A stretch of 64,000 nt of DNA, taken from Nocardia goodfellowii. GTDB lineage: Bacteria; Actinomycetota; Actinomycetes; Mycobacteriales; Mycobacteriaceae. The notes beneath the pieces are model-generated. The model saw nothing but the letters and a program-made list of their open reading frames with translations, made no database searches and was not told the origin of the DNA. The stretch lies in the NCBI RefSeq assembly GCF_017875645.1, contig NZ_JAGGMR010000001.1, positions 1,736,001-1,800,000 of the forward strand, in the 5' to 3' direction. A program made the position numbers and the translations under genes. Shown here one piece after another: positions 33,251 to 42,439 of this stretch (the stretch's first letter is position 1; every line of letters starts with the position of its first letter).

Positions 33251-34443
33251 GCCGGGCCCCGCCCCGACCAGGTCCACGCGTAAGCCGGGTCTTCGCAGGC
33301 CAGCGCGCCCTCCCCGAGTTCTAGCGGACGGAAGGTGTCGACCATGACGGCCAGCTCGTCGAAGAAGTCCAGGCCGATGCTGCGCTCGTAGGCGCCGGGC
33401 TGCGGGCCGTGCGCGTAACCGCCGGGATGCACCGACACCGAACCCTGGCCGATTCCGGATCCCTTGCGCGCCTCGTAGTTTCCGCCGCAATAGAACATGA
33501 TCTCGTCGGAGTCGACATTGGAGTGGTAGTACGGCACCGGGATGGACAGCGGGTGATAATCCACCTTGCGCGGCACGAAGTTGCACACCACGAAGTTGAC
33601 CCCCTCGAATGCCTGATGCACCGGCGGCGGCTGATGGATGCGCCCGGTGATCGGCTCGAAATCGGCGATATTGAAGGTGAGCGGATACAGGCAGCCGTCC
33701 CAGCCGACCACATCGAAGGGATGGGTCGCGTAGACCATCCGAGTGCCCGCGACCTGCCCGCCGGGGCGGTGCTTCACCAGCACCTCCACGTCGGTGCCGA
33801 TCTCCAGCAAGGTTTCACCGGGTCCGTGCAGATCGCGCTCGCAATACGGCGAATGTTCCAGCAGCTGACCATATTTCGACAGATAGCGCTTCGGCGGCGT
33901 GATGTGGCTCGACGCTTCGATCGCGTACGCGCGCAGCGGTTCCGCGCCGGTAGGCAGCCAGCGATGCGTGGTGGCCCGGGGGATCAGCACCTGGTCGCCC
34001 GGACGTGCGCGCAAGGGCCCGAAGACCGTCTCCACGACCGCTTCGCCGGACTCGACGTAGACGAGTTCGTCGCCGATCGCGTTGCGGTACAACGGCGATG
34101 GTTTGCGCGCCGCCACGTAGGAGATGCGCACATCGGCGTTGCCGAGGACGAGTCGCCGGCCGGTCACCACGTCCGTCTCGGCCGCGGTGTCCCCGGGGAA
34201 CAGCTCGTGCAGCCGCAGATGCCGGTGCCGCAGTGGATGATTCGGCGTGGTGCGCTGATCCGGCAATTCCCAGACCGTCGAGTCGACGATCGCGGGCGGC
34301 AGGCCGCGGTGATAGAGCAGCGAGGAATCTCCGGAGAAGCCCTCTTCGCCCATCAACTCCTCGTAATAGAGGTTGCCCTGCTCGTCGCGGTGCTGGGTGT
34401 GCCGCTTCGGCGGCACCGAGCCGACCTGCCGATAGAACGCCAT
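33247..34443 (-). CDS. hmgA: Homogentisate 1,2-dioxygenase
   Basis: This 398-residue Fe(II) cupin-type dioxygenase opens homogentisate to maleylacetoacetate. Visible family stretches are the start MAFYRQVGSVPPKRHTQHR, VKHRPGGQVAGTRMVYATHPFDVVGWDG cut into its strands, and the iron-ligand regions YYHSNVDSDEIMFY and HPGGYAHGPQPG. The short actinobacterial/plant-like form is shorter than the proteobacterial one. It is the first gene of a two-gene operon with fahA. A homogentisate-forming dioxygenase gene is not in the window. Confidence 0.94.
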   Translation of the reverse strand: MAFYRQVGSVPPKRHTQHRDEQGNLYYEELMGEEGFSGDSSLLYHRGLPPAIVDSTVWELPDQRTTPNHPLRHRHLRLHELFPGDTAAETDVVTGRRLVLGNADVRISYVAARKPSPLYRNAIGDELVYVESGEAVVETVFGPLRARPGDQVLIPRATTHRWLPTGAEPLRAYAIEASSHITPPKRYLSKYGQLLEHSPYCERDLHGPGETLLEIGTDVEVLVKHRPGGQVAGTRMVYATHPFDVVGWDGCLYPLTFNIADFEPITGRIHQPPPVHQAFEGVNFVVCNFVPRKVDYHPLSIPVPYYHSNVDSDEIMFYCGGNYEARKGSGIGQGSVSVHPGGYAHGPQPGAYERSIGLDFFDELAVMVDTFRPLELGEGALACEDPAYAWTWSGRGPA

Positions 34444-34577
34444 GCCCGCATGCTAGTGCGCGGCAGCGCGAAATAAAGCGAAGTTGCCGGGTGATAGGCA
34501 GTTTGCACGGAATTACGCCGGGCGATCGGCACTGTGACCGAACAATTGCCTACCTGAAAGCCGAACTCCTTGTCATC

Positions 34578-35402
34578 TCACTCATTCGGCAAACCGAACT
34601 CCGCGATGACCGGCGCGTGGTCGCTGGCGCCCTTGCCTTTGCGCTCCTCGCGGTCCACGTTCGCGTCCTTGACGGTGGCGGCCAGCGCCTGCGAGGCCAG
34701 GATGAAATCGATGCGCATGCCCTCCCGGCGGGGGAAGCGCAGTTGGGTGTAATCCCAGTAGGTGTAGACGCCGGGTCCGGGCGCGAACGGTCGCATGACA
34801 TCGGCGAATCCATGGTCGAGGAAGGCGTTGAAGGCATCGCGTTCCGGTTGCGAGACATGGGTCTTGCCCGCGAAGAACTCCATCGACCACACGTCCTCGT
34901 CGCGGGGCGCGATATTCCAGTCGCCGACCAGAGCGACCTTGGCCTGCGGGTCCGCGGTCAGCCAGCCGCCGGCGGTAGCGCGCAGGGCGGCCAGCCATTC
35001 CAGCTTGTAGGCGTAGTGCGGGTCGCCGAGGGTGCGGCCGTTCGGCACATACAGGCTCCATACCCGGACGCCGCCGCACGTCGCGCCCAGCGCGCGCGAC
35101 TCCACCACCGGCGCGCTGATCAGCGACTCGCCGGCGTCCTTGTCGAAGCCGGGCTGACCGGGAAAGGCCAGTTCGACATCGCTCAGACCGACGCGGGAGG
35201 CGATGGCCACGCCGTTCCACTGGTTCACGCCGAGATGGGCGACCTCGTAGCCGAGTTCGTCGAACCGCTCGAACGGGAACTGATCGTCGCGGCACTTGGT
35301 TTCCTGCAGCGCGAGCACATCGATGTCCTGACGGTCCAGGAACTGCACCACCCGATCGATGCGGGAACGGACGGAGTTGACGTTCCAGGTCGCCAAACGC
35401 AC
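34578..35402 (-). CDS. xthA: Exodeoxyribonuclease III / AP endonuclease
   Basis: This 274-residue member of the endonuclease/exonuclease/phosphatase family repairs abasic sites and trims 3' ends. Catalytic and metal residues appear in order: TWNVNSV (N), LQETK (E), SLYVPNG (Y), GDWNIAP (D, N), RIDFIL (D) and SDHAPV (D, H). GTG 35402 fits the usual N-terminus (VRLATWNVNS), with AGAAGG six bases upstream; the frame is open further upstream but only as a shadow of the GNAT gene. It corresponds in position to Rv0427c. Confidence 0.95.
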   Translation of the reverse strand: MRLATWNVNSVRSRIDRVVQFLDRQDIDVLALQETKCRDDQFPFERFDELGYEVAHLGVNQWNGVAIASRVGLSDVELAFPGQPGFDKDAGESLISAPVVESRALGATCGGVRVWSLYVPNGRTLGDPHYAYKLEWLAALRATAGGWLTADPQAKVALVGDWNIAPRDEDVWSMEFFAGKTHVSQPERDAFNAFLDHGFADVMRPFAPGPGVYTYWDYTQLRFPRREGMRIDFILASQALAATVKDANVDREERKGKGASDHAPVIAEFGLPNE

Positions 35403-35434
35403 GAAAAGCCTTCTTTCGGTATCGGATTCGACAG

Positions 35435-36397
35435 TTACCGGGGCGCCGCGTACCGGTAGTTGTGGTGCTCGAGGAATCCCAGATCCCGGTAGAGCGCGAG
35501 GGCCGCCGCGTTGTCGGCCTCGACCTGCACGTAGGCGTGGGTCGCACCGCGGGCGTGCCCCCAGCGGATCAGCTCGGCGCACACCAGCGCCCCGAGACCG
35601 TGGCGGCGGTGCGCCGCCTGCACGGCGATACAGCTGAGGCCGACCCAGCGGCGCAGGTCCGGCGCGGTCGTGACGGCGGCGCGTCCGATGGCGATCGGTT
35701 CCGGCACACCCAGCGCGGCGAAACCCAGTTTGCCGTCGTGCACGGCGGTCAGCACCTCGGGGACGGGCTGCTGCGGGACGGCCGTCAACGCGGGATTCTC
35801 GCCGCGGTAGCGGTGCAGTCGCAGCCAGGCCGCGTCTGGTTCGGTCGCCGTGCGCACCATCGGCGGGCCCTGGGGGAGAACGAAATTCTCGATATCGATG
35901 CCCAGGACGACGGTCTCGCTCCAGGTGCGCCAACCCTGGGGGACCGGTGCCAGGCGATCGGGCAGCAACAACTGGAAGGGCAGGCCGCGCTCGGCGTACC
36001 AGGCGGCGATACGCTGCAGCGTCTCCGCGGCGAGCACCGCGGGCGCACCGGAACGGCCCAGTGGCGCAGCCGAATTGGCGCGATTGGTGTATCCGTGCCC
36101 GGCGCGCAGTAGCCAGCCGTCGATCCACTCCTGTTGCACGCCCGGCCAGCCGTCGGCCGCGGCGGTTTCCAGTGCGCGGATCTCGCTGGTGCGAATCGGC
36201 CTGGGGCCCAGCGCCTTCAGCGCCACCACCTGGTCCGGTGGGACGGTAACCAGTTGTTCGGCACCGACTTTGACGGTCGGCGGCTCCAGCGACACCAGCT
36301 CGCCGATGACATCGGTCAGCGGCGGGGTGGAGCCGGGCGGCAGCTGGTAGCGCATGACCACCCGGGCGCCGAGCGGGATCGAAGGTTCAGTTGTCAT
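35435..36397 (-). CDS. GNAT N-acetyltransferase (Rv0428c-like)
   Basis: This 320-residue protein has a C-terminal GNAT domain at about residues 185-315, with the acetyl-CoA loop AHRRHGLGA (RxxGxG/A type) and the ending AALALYRDLGF. The N-terminal 60 residues form a small beta domain (GARVVMRYQLPPG, VGELVSLEPP-like) found in the mycobacterial counterpart Rv0428c. The two halves together suggest a duplicated GNAT fold with one inactive half. It sits between def and xthA exactly as in M. tuberculosis. The acceptor is unknown. Confidence 0.88.
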   Translation of the reverse strand: MTTEPSIPLGARVVMRYQLPPGSTPPLTDVIGELVSLEPPTVKVGAEQLVTVPPDQVVALKALGPRPIRTSEIRALETAAADGWPGVQQEWIDGWLLRAGHGYTNRANSAAPLGRSGAPAVLAAETLQRIAAWYAERGLPFQLLLPDRLAPVPQGWRTWSETVVLGIDIENFVLPQGPPMVRTATEPDAAWLRLHRYRGENPALTAVPQQPVPEVLTAVHDGKLGFAALGVPEPIAIGRAAVTTAPDLRRWVGLSCIAVQAAHRRHGLGALVCAELIRWGHARGATHAYVQVEADNAAALALYRDLGFLEHHNYRYAAPR

Positions 36398-36408
36398 CTA
36401 CTCATGAT

Positions 36409-36999
36409 TCAGTCGTCGTGGCCGAACGGATCCGGCACTGTGCCGGGCACCCAGCTGAGACCCGGTGTGCCCCAGCCCTCGCGCTTGATCGCCTTCTTCG
36501 CGGCCCGTGCGTGCCGGCCGATCAGCACGTCCACGTACAGGAATCCGTCCAGGTGGCCGACCTCGTGCTGCAGCATGCGGGCGAAGAAGCCCTTGCCCTC
36601 GATGTCGACCGGATCGCCGTGCTCGTCGGTGCCGGTGACGCGCGCCCAGTCGGCCCGTCCGGTGGGGAACTGGAAGCCGGGGACCGAGAGGCAGCCCTCA
36701 TCGTCGTCGTCCGGATCCGGCATGGTCTCCGGGATCTCGGAGGTCTCCAGCACCGGGTTGATCACCGCGCCCTTGCGCCGGGTCGCGGTGCCGTCGTCGG
36801 TGATGTCGGGGCAGTCGTAGACGAACAGTCGCAGCGGGACCCCGACCTGGTTCGCGGCCAGCCCGACACCGTTGGAGACGTCGAGCGTTTCGTACATGTC
36901 CGCGATCAACTCCGCCAGTTCCTCCGGCGTCTGGGTAACCGGTTCGGTCGGGTTGTGCAGAACGGGGTCACCGACGATCACGATGGGGAGGACTGCCAT
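36409..36999 (-). CDS. def: Peptide deformylase
   Basis: This 196-residue metalloprotease removes the formyl group from nascent proteins. All three motifs are seen: [10 protein letters not shown] (motif 1), EGCLSVP (motif 2, cysteine ligand) and QHEVGHLDG (motif 3, two histidine ligands and the glutamate). An acidic insertion (DPDDDDEG) precedes motif 2, as in mycobacterial enzymes. The start ATG 36999 aligns with [14 protein letters not shown]. It ends 11 bases before the GNAT gene. Confidence 0.96.
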   Translation of the reverse strand: MAVLPIVIVGDPVLHNPTEPVTQTPEELAELIADMYETLDVSNGVGLAANQVGVPLRLFVYDCPDITDDGTATRRKGAVINPVLETSEIPETMPDPDDDDEGCLSVPGFQFPTGRADWARVTGTDEHGDPVDIEGKGFFARMLQHEVGHLDGFLYVDVLIGRHARAAKKAIKREGWGTPGLSWVPGTVPDPFGHDD

Positions 37000-37272
37000 G
37001 AGAAACAAGCCTAACGTGTGGGCCGGGTCATCCCGGGGCCGGAGGCCGGAGCGGGACACGCCGCTAATCCGTAGTAAACGAACACGCCGCGTTGGAGCTG
37101 AGCTACCTCCGGGCCGCGTGGTTGAATGATCCGCGACGTACAGGCACCATTTTTCGTCTGCCGCGGTGCGAGCTCAGCGTCCGGAGGCGGTAGCGGAGCG
37201 TGACCGTCAGGCGACGGGTGGGCGGGCGTCGCGAACACCGCCATAGAGACTGGAACTCGGCGAGGGAGCAAG

Positions 37273-37575
37273 ATGGACGGCGCAGCGGCTCGGAATCTCG
37301 AGACGGTAACCGACGGGGAAAGCAGCGGCCTGAGTCGCCGCGAGCTGGACATCCTGGCCTTCGAACGGCAGTGGTGGAAGTACGCGGGCGCCAAGGAAGA
37401 GGCCATCCGTGAACTGTTCTCGCTCTCGCCGACCCGCTACTACCAGGTGCTCAACGCGGTAGTCGATCGTCCCGAAGCCCTCGCCGCCGACCCCATGCTG
37501 GTGAAGCGCCTGCGCCGGTTGCGCGCGAGCCGGCAGAAGGCCAGAGCCGCTCGCCGCCTCGGATTTCAGGTATGA
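37273..37575 (+). CDS. DUF3263 protein (Rv0430-like)
   Basis: This 100-residue protein of the DUF3263 family, conserved in mycolic-acid actinobacteria, has LSRRELDILAFERQWWKYAGAKEE cut by one helix turn, then PTRYYQVLNAVVDRPEAL and a basic C-terminal tail (RRLRASRQKARAARR). It looks like a small helix-turn-helix DNA-binding protein, since the middle part reads as a recognition helix. It starts divergently from def, after a 273-base gap. Confidence 0.85.
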   Translation: MDGAAARNLETVTDGESSGLSRRELDILAFERQWWKYAGAKEEAIRELFSLSPTRYYQVLNAVVDRPEALAADPMLVKRLRRLRASRQKARAARRLGFQV

Positions 37576-37624
37576 CACTCCCAGTTGCGTTCACCGGAGC
37601 TGAACTGCGGCTAGGGTCGTTGGC

Positions 37625-38212
37625 GTGAGCTCTCCCAATCCCACCTCCGGCGGGCCGCCGTTGCGCGCGCTGGCGATGGTGTTGATCGCGTTGGCCATCG
37701 TGTTCGCCGGGCTCGGTGCGATGTCGCTGTCGAATTCCGACTCCGGCACCGTGGCCGAAACGCCGTCCAGCACACCGAAACCGGTGCCGCCGGCCACCTC
37801 CGCCGCCCCGCGCACCACCGTGCCGTCCTCGGCCCCCGCGACGACCACGGACGTGACGTCCACCACCGCGCCGACCACCACCGCCCCGGTCACCACTACG
37901 CCGAGCACCACCGCGGCGGCTCCGGCCGCGACGGTGAATCGCGCTGTGCCCGTGCGGGTCCTGAACAACAGCCTGGTCGCCGGCCTGGCCGCGAACACCG
38001 CGGCGGAGCTCACCGCCAACGGCTGGACGAACGTCTCGGCCGGCAACTACGCGGGCGGCACCATCGCGAAAAGCACCGTGTACTACGGGAATACGGCCGG
38101 TGAAAAGGAAGCGGCCGTGCAGATCGCGAACGAACTGGGCGTCAGCGCCCAGCCGAAAGCGGCGGGAATCGACTCCGGCACGGGTGTGATCGTCATCTTG
38201 ACGGGTAACTGA
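37625..38212 (+). CDS. LytR_C-domain membrane-anchored protein (Rv0431-like)
   Basis: This 195-residue protein has one N-terminal membrane span (about residues 15-33) and a long Thr/Pro/Ala-rich extracellular linker (residues 40-105). A C-terminal LytR_C-type domain follows (VPVRVLNNSLVAGLAANTAAELTANGW, shown here in parts). In M. tuberculosis the equivalent, Rv0431, is known as a regulator of membrane vesicle release (VirR). A cell-wall attachment role is therefore likely. The start is GTG 37625, 49 bases after the DUF3263 gene. Confidence 0.87.
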   Translation: MSSPNPTSGGPPLRALAMVLIALAIVFAGLGAMSLSNSDSGTVAETPSSTPKPVPPATSAAPRTTVPSSAPATTTDVTSTTAPTTTAPVTTTPSTTAAAPAATVNRAVPVRVLNNSLVAGLAANTAAELTANGWTNVSAGNYAGGTIAKSTVYYGNTAGEKEAAVQIANELGVSAQPKAAGIDSGTGVIVILTGN

Positions 38213-38360
38213 CTTACAAGCACCAAGTAGTGAAGCGCGAGTGACGCGGCCCCTGCACGGTGTGACGCGGCGGGCGTGGCATCATCTTGTCCGGTAACGA
38301 ACGTGTCCACCCAGCTTTACTCGTAAGATCTAACTCGGTACTCGTAAAGGAGTTCCCCCG

Positions 38361-39089
38361 ATGGCAGTGCCTACCCACCCCGCCGACTCCGTCGGCTGCC
38401 ATCCCCGGACGTCCGCGACTCGTCGTCCGTCCTGGCGGACCGTGGCCCCGGTGCTCGCGGTGGCGGTCTTCGGTCTCGCTGCCTGCACGAACAGCCAGGA
38501 ATCGAGTGACGTCAAGGGAACCACGCCGCCGGTGTGGACCGGTGCGGATGCCCCGCCGCAGGGCGAGCCCGGCAAGGAAACCGGTGACGCGCACGGCAGT
38601 CAGGGTCACAAGGTCGACCTGAAGGACCCCTCGGGCGCCTCGGTCGGCACCGCGAACATCGTGCAGAGCGGGAACCACCTGCAGTTCACCATCGAGGCGC
38701 ACGGCCTGAAGCCCGGCTTCCACGGTCTGCACATCCACTCCTTCGGCAAGTGCGAGCCGAACTCCGTCGCCCCGACCGGCGGCCCGGCGGGCGCCTTCCT
38801 GTCCGCGGGTGGCCACCTGCAGGTCGGCAGCGCCAACACGCACCCGGCCAGCGGCGACCTGACCTCGCTGCAGGTGCGCGCGGACGGCAACGCCAAGCTG
38901 ATCACCACCACCGACGCGGTCACCATGGACGACATCAAGGGCAAGGCCCTGATGATCCATGCCGACGCGGACAACTTCGGGAACATCCCCAACCGTTATC
39001 TCCAGGCCAACGGCGCCGCTGGACCGGACCAGAACACGCTGGCGACAGGTGATGCGGGCGACCGCGTCGCCTGTGGCGTGATCCAGTAA
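38361..39089 (+). CDS. sodC: Cu/Zn-type superoxide dismutase lipoprotein
   Basis: This 242-residue surface superoxide dismutase is anchored as a lipoprotein: signal residues 1-41 with lipobox LAAC. The copper site motif GFHGLHIHSFGKCEP and the C-terminal GDAGDRVACGVIQ hold the copper histidines, the disulfide cysteines and the active-site arginine. In the zinc loop (GGHLQVG...HPASGDL) several ligands of the eukaryotic enzyme are altered, matching the M. tuberculosis enzyme, which I recall as copper-only. AAGGAG is well placed. It corresponds to Rv0432 in gene order. Confidence 0.94.
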   Translation: MAVPTHPADSVGCHPRTSATRRPSWRTVAPVLAVAVFGLAACTNSQESSDVKGTTPPVWTGADAPPQGEPGKETGDAHGSQGHKVDLKDPSGASVGTANIVQSGNHLQFTIEAHGLKPGFHGLHIHSFGKCEPNSVAPTGGPAGAFLSAGGHLQVGSANTHPASGDLTSLQVRADGNAKLITTTDAVTMDDIKGKALMIHADADNFGNIPNRYLQANGAAGPDQNTLATGDAGDRVACGVIQ

Positions 39090-39102
39090 CGAAGGTGGCG
39101 AC

Positions 39103-40248
39103 ATGGCCGGGGCACCAAGCGCGAACGTACCGTTCAAAGGTTCACCCCGGCCCACGATCGGCATCGAGTGGGAGATAGCGCTCGTCGACAAGGTGACGCG
39201 CGATCTGTCCAACACCGCCGCAGCGGTTTTCGACGCGGTCGGTGATCTGCGCGCCCACGACGGCACCCCGCAGATCACCAAGGAATTGCTGCGCAACACC
39301 GTCGAACTGGTGACCGGCGTACACGAGAACGTCGCCAGTGCGGTGGACGACCTGCGCGGCACCATGGACACCGTGCGCCGCGCCGCCGACCCGCTCGGCG
39401 TCGATCTGTTCTGCGCGGGCACCCACCCCTTCGCGCAGTGGTCGGCCCAGCAGCTGACCCGCTCCGAGCACTACGACGAGCTGATCGAGCGCACCCAGTG
39501 GTGGGGCCGGCAGATGATGATCTGGGGCGTGCACGTGCACGTCGGAGTCTCGCACCGGGACAAGGTCTTTCCGATCCTGAACTCGCTGCTGCTGTCGTAT
39601 CCGCATCTGCTCGCGCTGTCCGCGTCCTCGCCGATGTGGGCGGGTTCGGACACCGGTTACGCCAGCAACCGGACGCTGATGTTCCAGCAACTGCCCACCG
39701 CGGGCCTGCCGTTCCAGTTCGACAATTGGCCGCAGTTCGAAGGTTTCGTGCACGATCAGCTCAAGACTGGCGTCTTCGAGCAGCTCGGCGGCATGCACTG
39801 GGATATCCGGCCGGCGCCCAAGTGGGGCACCATCGAGGTGCGGGTCTGCGACGGCATCTCCACCAAGACCGAGCTGGCCGCGATGGCCGCGCTCATCCAC
39901 TGCCTCATCGTCGATCTGGACCGGCGCATCGAGGGCGGCGAGGAGTTGCCCACGCTGCCGCCCTGGCATGTGCAGGAGAACAAGTGGCGGGCCGCGCGCT
40001 ACGGGCTGGACGCGATCATCATCGTCGATGCCGACAGCAATGAGCGCCTGGTCACCGACGATCTGTCCGAACTGCTGAATCGGCTGGAACCGACCGCCAA
40101 GGAACTGGGCTGCGCGGCCGAGCTCGCTTCGGTCGCGGAGATCCCGCTGCGCGGTGCGTCCTATCAGCGGCAGCGCAAAGTCGCGGCCGCGGCGCAGGGC
40201 GATCTGGTCGCGGTGGTGGACTCGCTGGTCAAGGAGCTGGACACCTAG
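39103..40248 (+). CDS. YbdK-type carboxylate-amine ligase (glutamate-cysteine ligase family 2)
   Basis: This 381-residue enzyme of the GCS2 (YbdK) family has weak glutamate-cysteine ligase activity in relatives. The start TIGIEWEIALVD carries the metal glutamates, and LLRNTVELVTGVHEN and GVHVHVGV are family-typical. Mycolic-acid actinobacteria use mycothiol, so the physiological substrate is uncertain. It begins 13 bases after sodC and probably shares its message; it matches Rv0433. Confidence 0.88.
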   Translation: MAGAPSANVPFKGSPRPTIGIEWEIALVDKVTRDLSNTAAAVFDAVGDLRAHDGTPQITKELLRNTVELVTGVHENVASAVDDLRGTMDTVRRAADPLGVDLFCAGTHPFAQWSAQQLTRSEHYDELIERTQWWGRQMMIWGVHVHVGVSHRDKVFPILNSLLLSYPHLLALSASSPMWAGSDTGYASNRTLMFQQLPTAGLPFQFDNWPQFEGFVHDQLKTGVFEQLGGMHWDIRPAPKWGTIEVRVCDGISTKTELAAMAALIHCLIVDLDRRIEGGEELPTLPPWHVQENKWRAARYGLDAIIIVDADSNERLVTDDLSELLNRLEPTAKELGCAAELASVAEIPLRGASYQRQRKVAAAAQGDLVAVVDSLVKELDT

Positions 40249-40301
40249 CTCCGGCCGCCTGTTCAGTTGGCCAGGGGGCTGACGTTCACGCGCCGTTTAC
40301 T

Positions 40302-41678
40302 ATGGTCGACGTGCTAGTCGAAGATCCAGGTTCCGGCGCGGGAAGTGTGGCGCAACGGTTTTCCGCGCCCCCGGCCCGGATCTGGGTCACCGCAGCGGTT
40401 TCGGCCGTCCCCGTGTTGCTGGTCACATTGCAGGTGGTGGCCGCGTGGCAGGGCTTCCCGGGTCCGCTGGAAAGCGTGTGGCAGGACTACGCCGGTACGC
40501 CCAAGTCGATGACGGTGCCGTGGGCCGGTCTGGTGCTGGCGCTGGTCGGTCTGCCGATGCGCCGCCGGATCATCGCGGTCGGCGCGGCCGTCGGCATCGA
40601 CGCGGTGTGCGCGGGGGTGCGGTTGCTCGCCGGTTCGCCGTTCAGCGTGGGCAACGGCCCGGTGATCGTGCTCACCGGCATCGCGGTGCTGGCCTGGTGG
40701 CGCTGGACCGGCACGGAACGCCGCAACGCACTGCATGCCGCCGCGCTCGGCGCGCTGCTCATTCTCGCCACCAAGGTCGGCGATGTCTGGCTGCACATCA
40801 CCACCATGGCCCGGCCCGCGGTGCTGGACGAGTACGTCATCCTCGCCGACCACGCGCTGGGTGATCCGTCCTGGGTGCTGGGCCGGGTGCTGGACGCGCT
40901 CGGGCCCGGCGTCTCGGCCGTATTGCACTGGGTCTACATCGAATTGCCGGTCGCCGCCATCGTGGTCGCGGTCTGGCAGTTGCGCCGGGTCACCGCGGCG
41001 GGTGAGCACGGCTGGCCGTCGCACTATCTGGTGCGCACGTTCCTGGTGCTCGGCCTGATCGGGCCGCTGTTCTATGTCATCTTCCCGGTGGTCGGCCCGA
41101 TGTTCGCATTCGGTGCCGATGGGCACGGCCTGCAACTCGGCAACTACTGGCCCGGGGTGTTGCCGCCGCTGGACCGGAATCCGGCGGAGCTCGCCTTCGA
41201 CAACTACACACCCCGCAACTGCATGCCGTCCATGCACACCGCCTGGGCGCTGTCGGTCTTCCTGCATACCCGGCGTGATCTCACCGGCGCCCGGGCGCCT
41301 GCCTGGCTGCGCTGGATGGGCGCGTTCTGGCTGTTCGGCACTCTCGCCGCCACCCTGGGTTTCGGTTACCACTATGGCGTAGACCTGGTCGCGGGCGCGG
41401 TGCTGTGCCTGACCGTCGAGTCCGCGCTGCGCGAACCCGAGCGCGGGTGGGGCTGGTTCCGCGTCCGCCTGGTGGGCGGTGGCACGATCGTCTTCGCGGC
41501 GCTGCTGCTGTCGTTCCGTTTTCTGGCGGTGCCGATGGCGGAATATCCGGTGCTCTCGGGCACGGTGGTGCTGGCCGCGCTGGCCGGTGTGGCCGCGGCT
41601 TTCCACGCCACCTGGTTCGCGCACCGGGACACCGTCGTCGCCCCGGTGCGTGCGGGGGAGGCAGTGGATACGGCGTAG
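40302..41678 (+). CDS. PAP2-superfamily membrane phosphatase/transferase
   Basis: This 458-residue polytopic membrane protein has about ten membrane helices. The phosphatase motifs lie in the second half: C2 as CMPSMHTAW and C3 as GYHYGVDLVAG, as in Aur1/Ipt1-like lipid phosphotransferases. The usual C1 (KX6RP) is not clear, so an inositolphosphotransferase-like variant is more likely than a plain lipid phosphatase. ATG 40302 and GTG 40311 are both possible starts, with no clear ribosome site. It converges with the DHFR-like gene five bases away. Confidence 0.82.
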   Translation: MVDVLVEDPGSGAGSVAQRFSAPPARIWVTAAVSAVPVLLVTLQVVAAWQGFPGPLESVWQDYAGTPKSMTVPWAGLVLALVGLPMRRRIIAVGAAVGIDAVCAGVRLLAGSPFSVGNGPVIVLTGIAVLAWWRWTGTERRNALHAAALGALLILATKVGDVWLHITTMARPAVLDEYVILADHALGDPSWVLGRVLDALGPGVSAVLHWVYIELPVAAIVVAVWQLRRVTAAGEHGWPSHYLVRTFLVLGLIGPLFYVIFPVVGPMFAFGADGHGLQLGNYWPGVLPPLDRNPAELAFDNYTPRNCMPSMHTAWALSVFLHTRRDLTGARAPAWLRWMGAFWLFGTLAATLGFGYHYGVDLVAGAVLCLTVESALREPERGWGWFRVRLVGGGTIVFAALLLSFRFLAVPMAEYPVLSGTVVLAALAGVAAAFHATWFAHRDTVVAPVRAGEAVDTA

Positions 41679-41683
41679 CCCGG

Positions 41684-42340
41684 TCAGGCCCGGGTGAGGG
41701 TCAGGTGGGTGACGCCGCTGGGGGTGGACACCGCCTCGATGTCGTAGCGAGCATCGATGTCTTCCAAGCCATCCCACAGGCGCACGCCGCGGCCGAGCAC
41801 GATCGGAACTTGCACCACGTGCAGGGTGTCGATCAGGCCCGCCTGAAGGAAGTCGCGCACGACCGTCGGGCCACCGCCGACGCGGATATCCAGATCGCCC
41901 GCCGCTTCGCGGGCCCGGTCGAGCGCCTCCTGCGGGGTGGCGTCGAGGAAATGGAAAACCGTGCCGCCCGCCATTTCGATCGACGGCCGCGGGTGGTGCG
42001 TCAGCACGAAAACCGGCGTATGGAACGGCGGGTTCGGACCCCACCAGCCCCGCCATTCCTGCTCGGTGCCGACCTCGGTCCACGGCCCGGTCTGATAGCT
42101 GAACTTGCCGCGCCCCATGATCTCCGCGCCGAACCCGTTCTCGATCTGTTCGGCGAACGCGTTGTCGGCGCCGGTGCTGCCGCCGGGCTGACCGAGCGCG
42201 GTGCGGCCGAAGCGGGTGGCGAACATCCACTCGTGCAGCCGCTCCCCGGCGTGGCCGAACGGCGCGTCCCGGGTGATGCCCGCGCCGGTAGCGAAACCGT
42301 CGAGCGAGATGGAGAAGTTGTGCACGCGAACTCTGGACAT
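41684..42340 (-). CDS. Dihydrofolate reductase-like (RibD_C) protein
   Basis: This 218-residue protein of the DHFR/RibD C-terminal superfamily, a common group of NADPH reductases in actinobacteria, has RVHNFSISLDGFATG at the start and IRVGGGPTVVRDFLQAGLID as the cofactor loop. A glycine/aspartate insertion and a WWGPNPPFHTPVFVLTHHPR segment are usual for the group. It is unlikely to be the housekeeping folate enzyme. AGGAG precedes the ATG. It is divergent from an HxlR regulator, which probably controls it. Confidence 0.87.
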   Translation of the reverse strand: MSRVRVHNFSISLDGFATGAGITRDAPFGHAGERLHEWMFATRFGRTALGQPGGSTGADNAFAEQIENGFGAEIMGRGKFSYQTGPWTEVGTEQEWRGWWGPNPPFHTPVFVLTHHPRPSIEMAGGTVFHFLDATPQEALDRAREAAGDLDIRVGGGPTVVRDFLQAGLIDTLHVVQVPIVLGRGVRLWDGLEDIDARYDIEAVSTPSGVTHLTLTRA

Positions 42341-42354
42341 GATCGCCACTCCTA

Positions 42355-42422
42355 AGTGGTTGTTATTTGCAATCGCTTCTGTCGCATGACGGTAGGCGAA
42401 GTGATGGTAGATTGCAACCACT
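42355..42422. promoter_or_regulatory. Inverted-repeat operator region between the DHFR-like and HxlR genes
   Basis: Two pairs of inverted elements lie between the starts: AGTGGTTG (42355-42362) with CAACCACT (42415-42422), and TTGCAATC (42367-42374) with GATTGCAA (42410-42417). The symmetric halves flank about 35 bases and fit a dimeric HxlR regulator bound at both divergent promoters. Confidence 0.55.
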
Positions 42423-42439
42423 AGTTCGAGGAGGGGTAC

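Noticed and set aside
37080..37140. TAGCTCAG-like string on the minus strand before def, resembling a tRNA D-arm
   Set aside because: No acceptor stem, anticodon arm or T-loop could be placed around it; coincidence.
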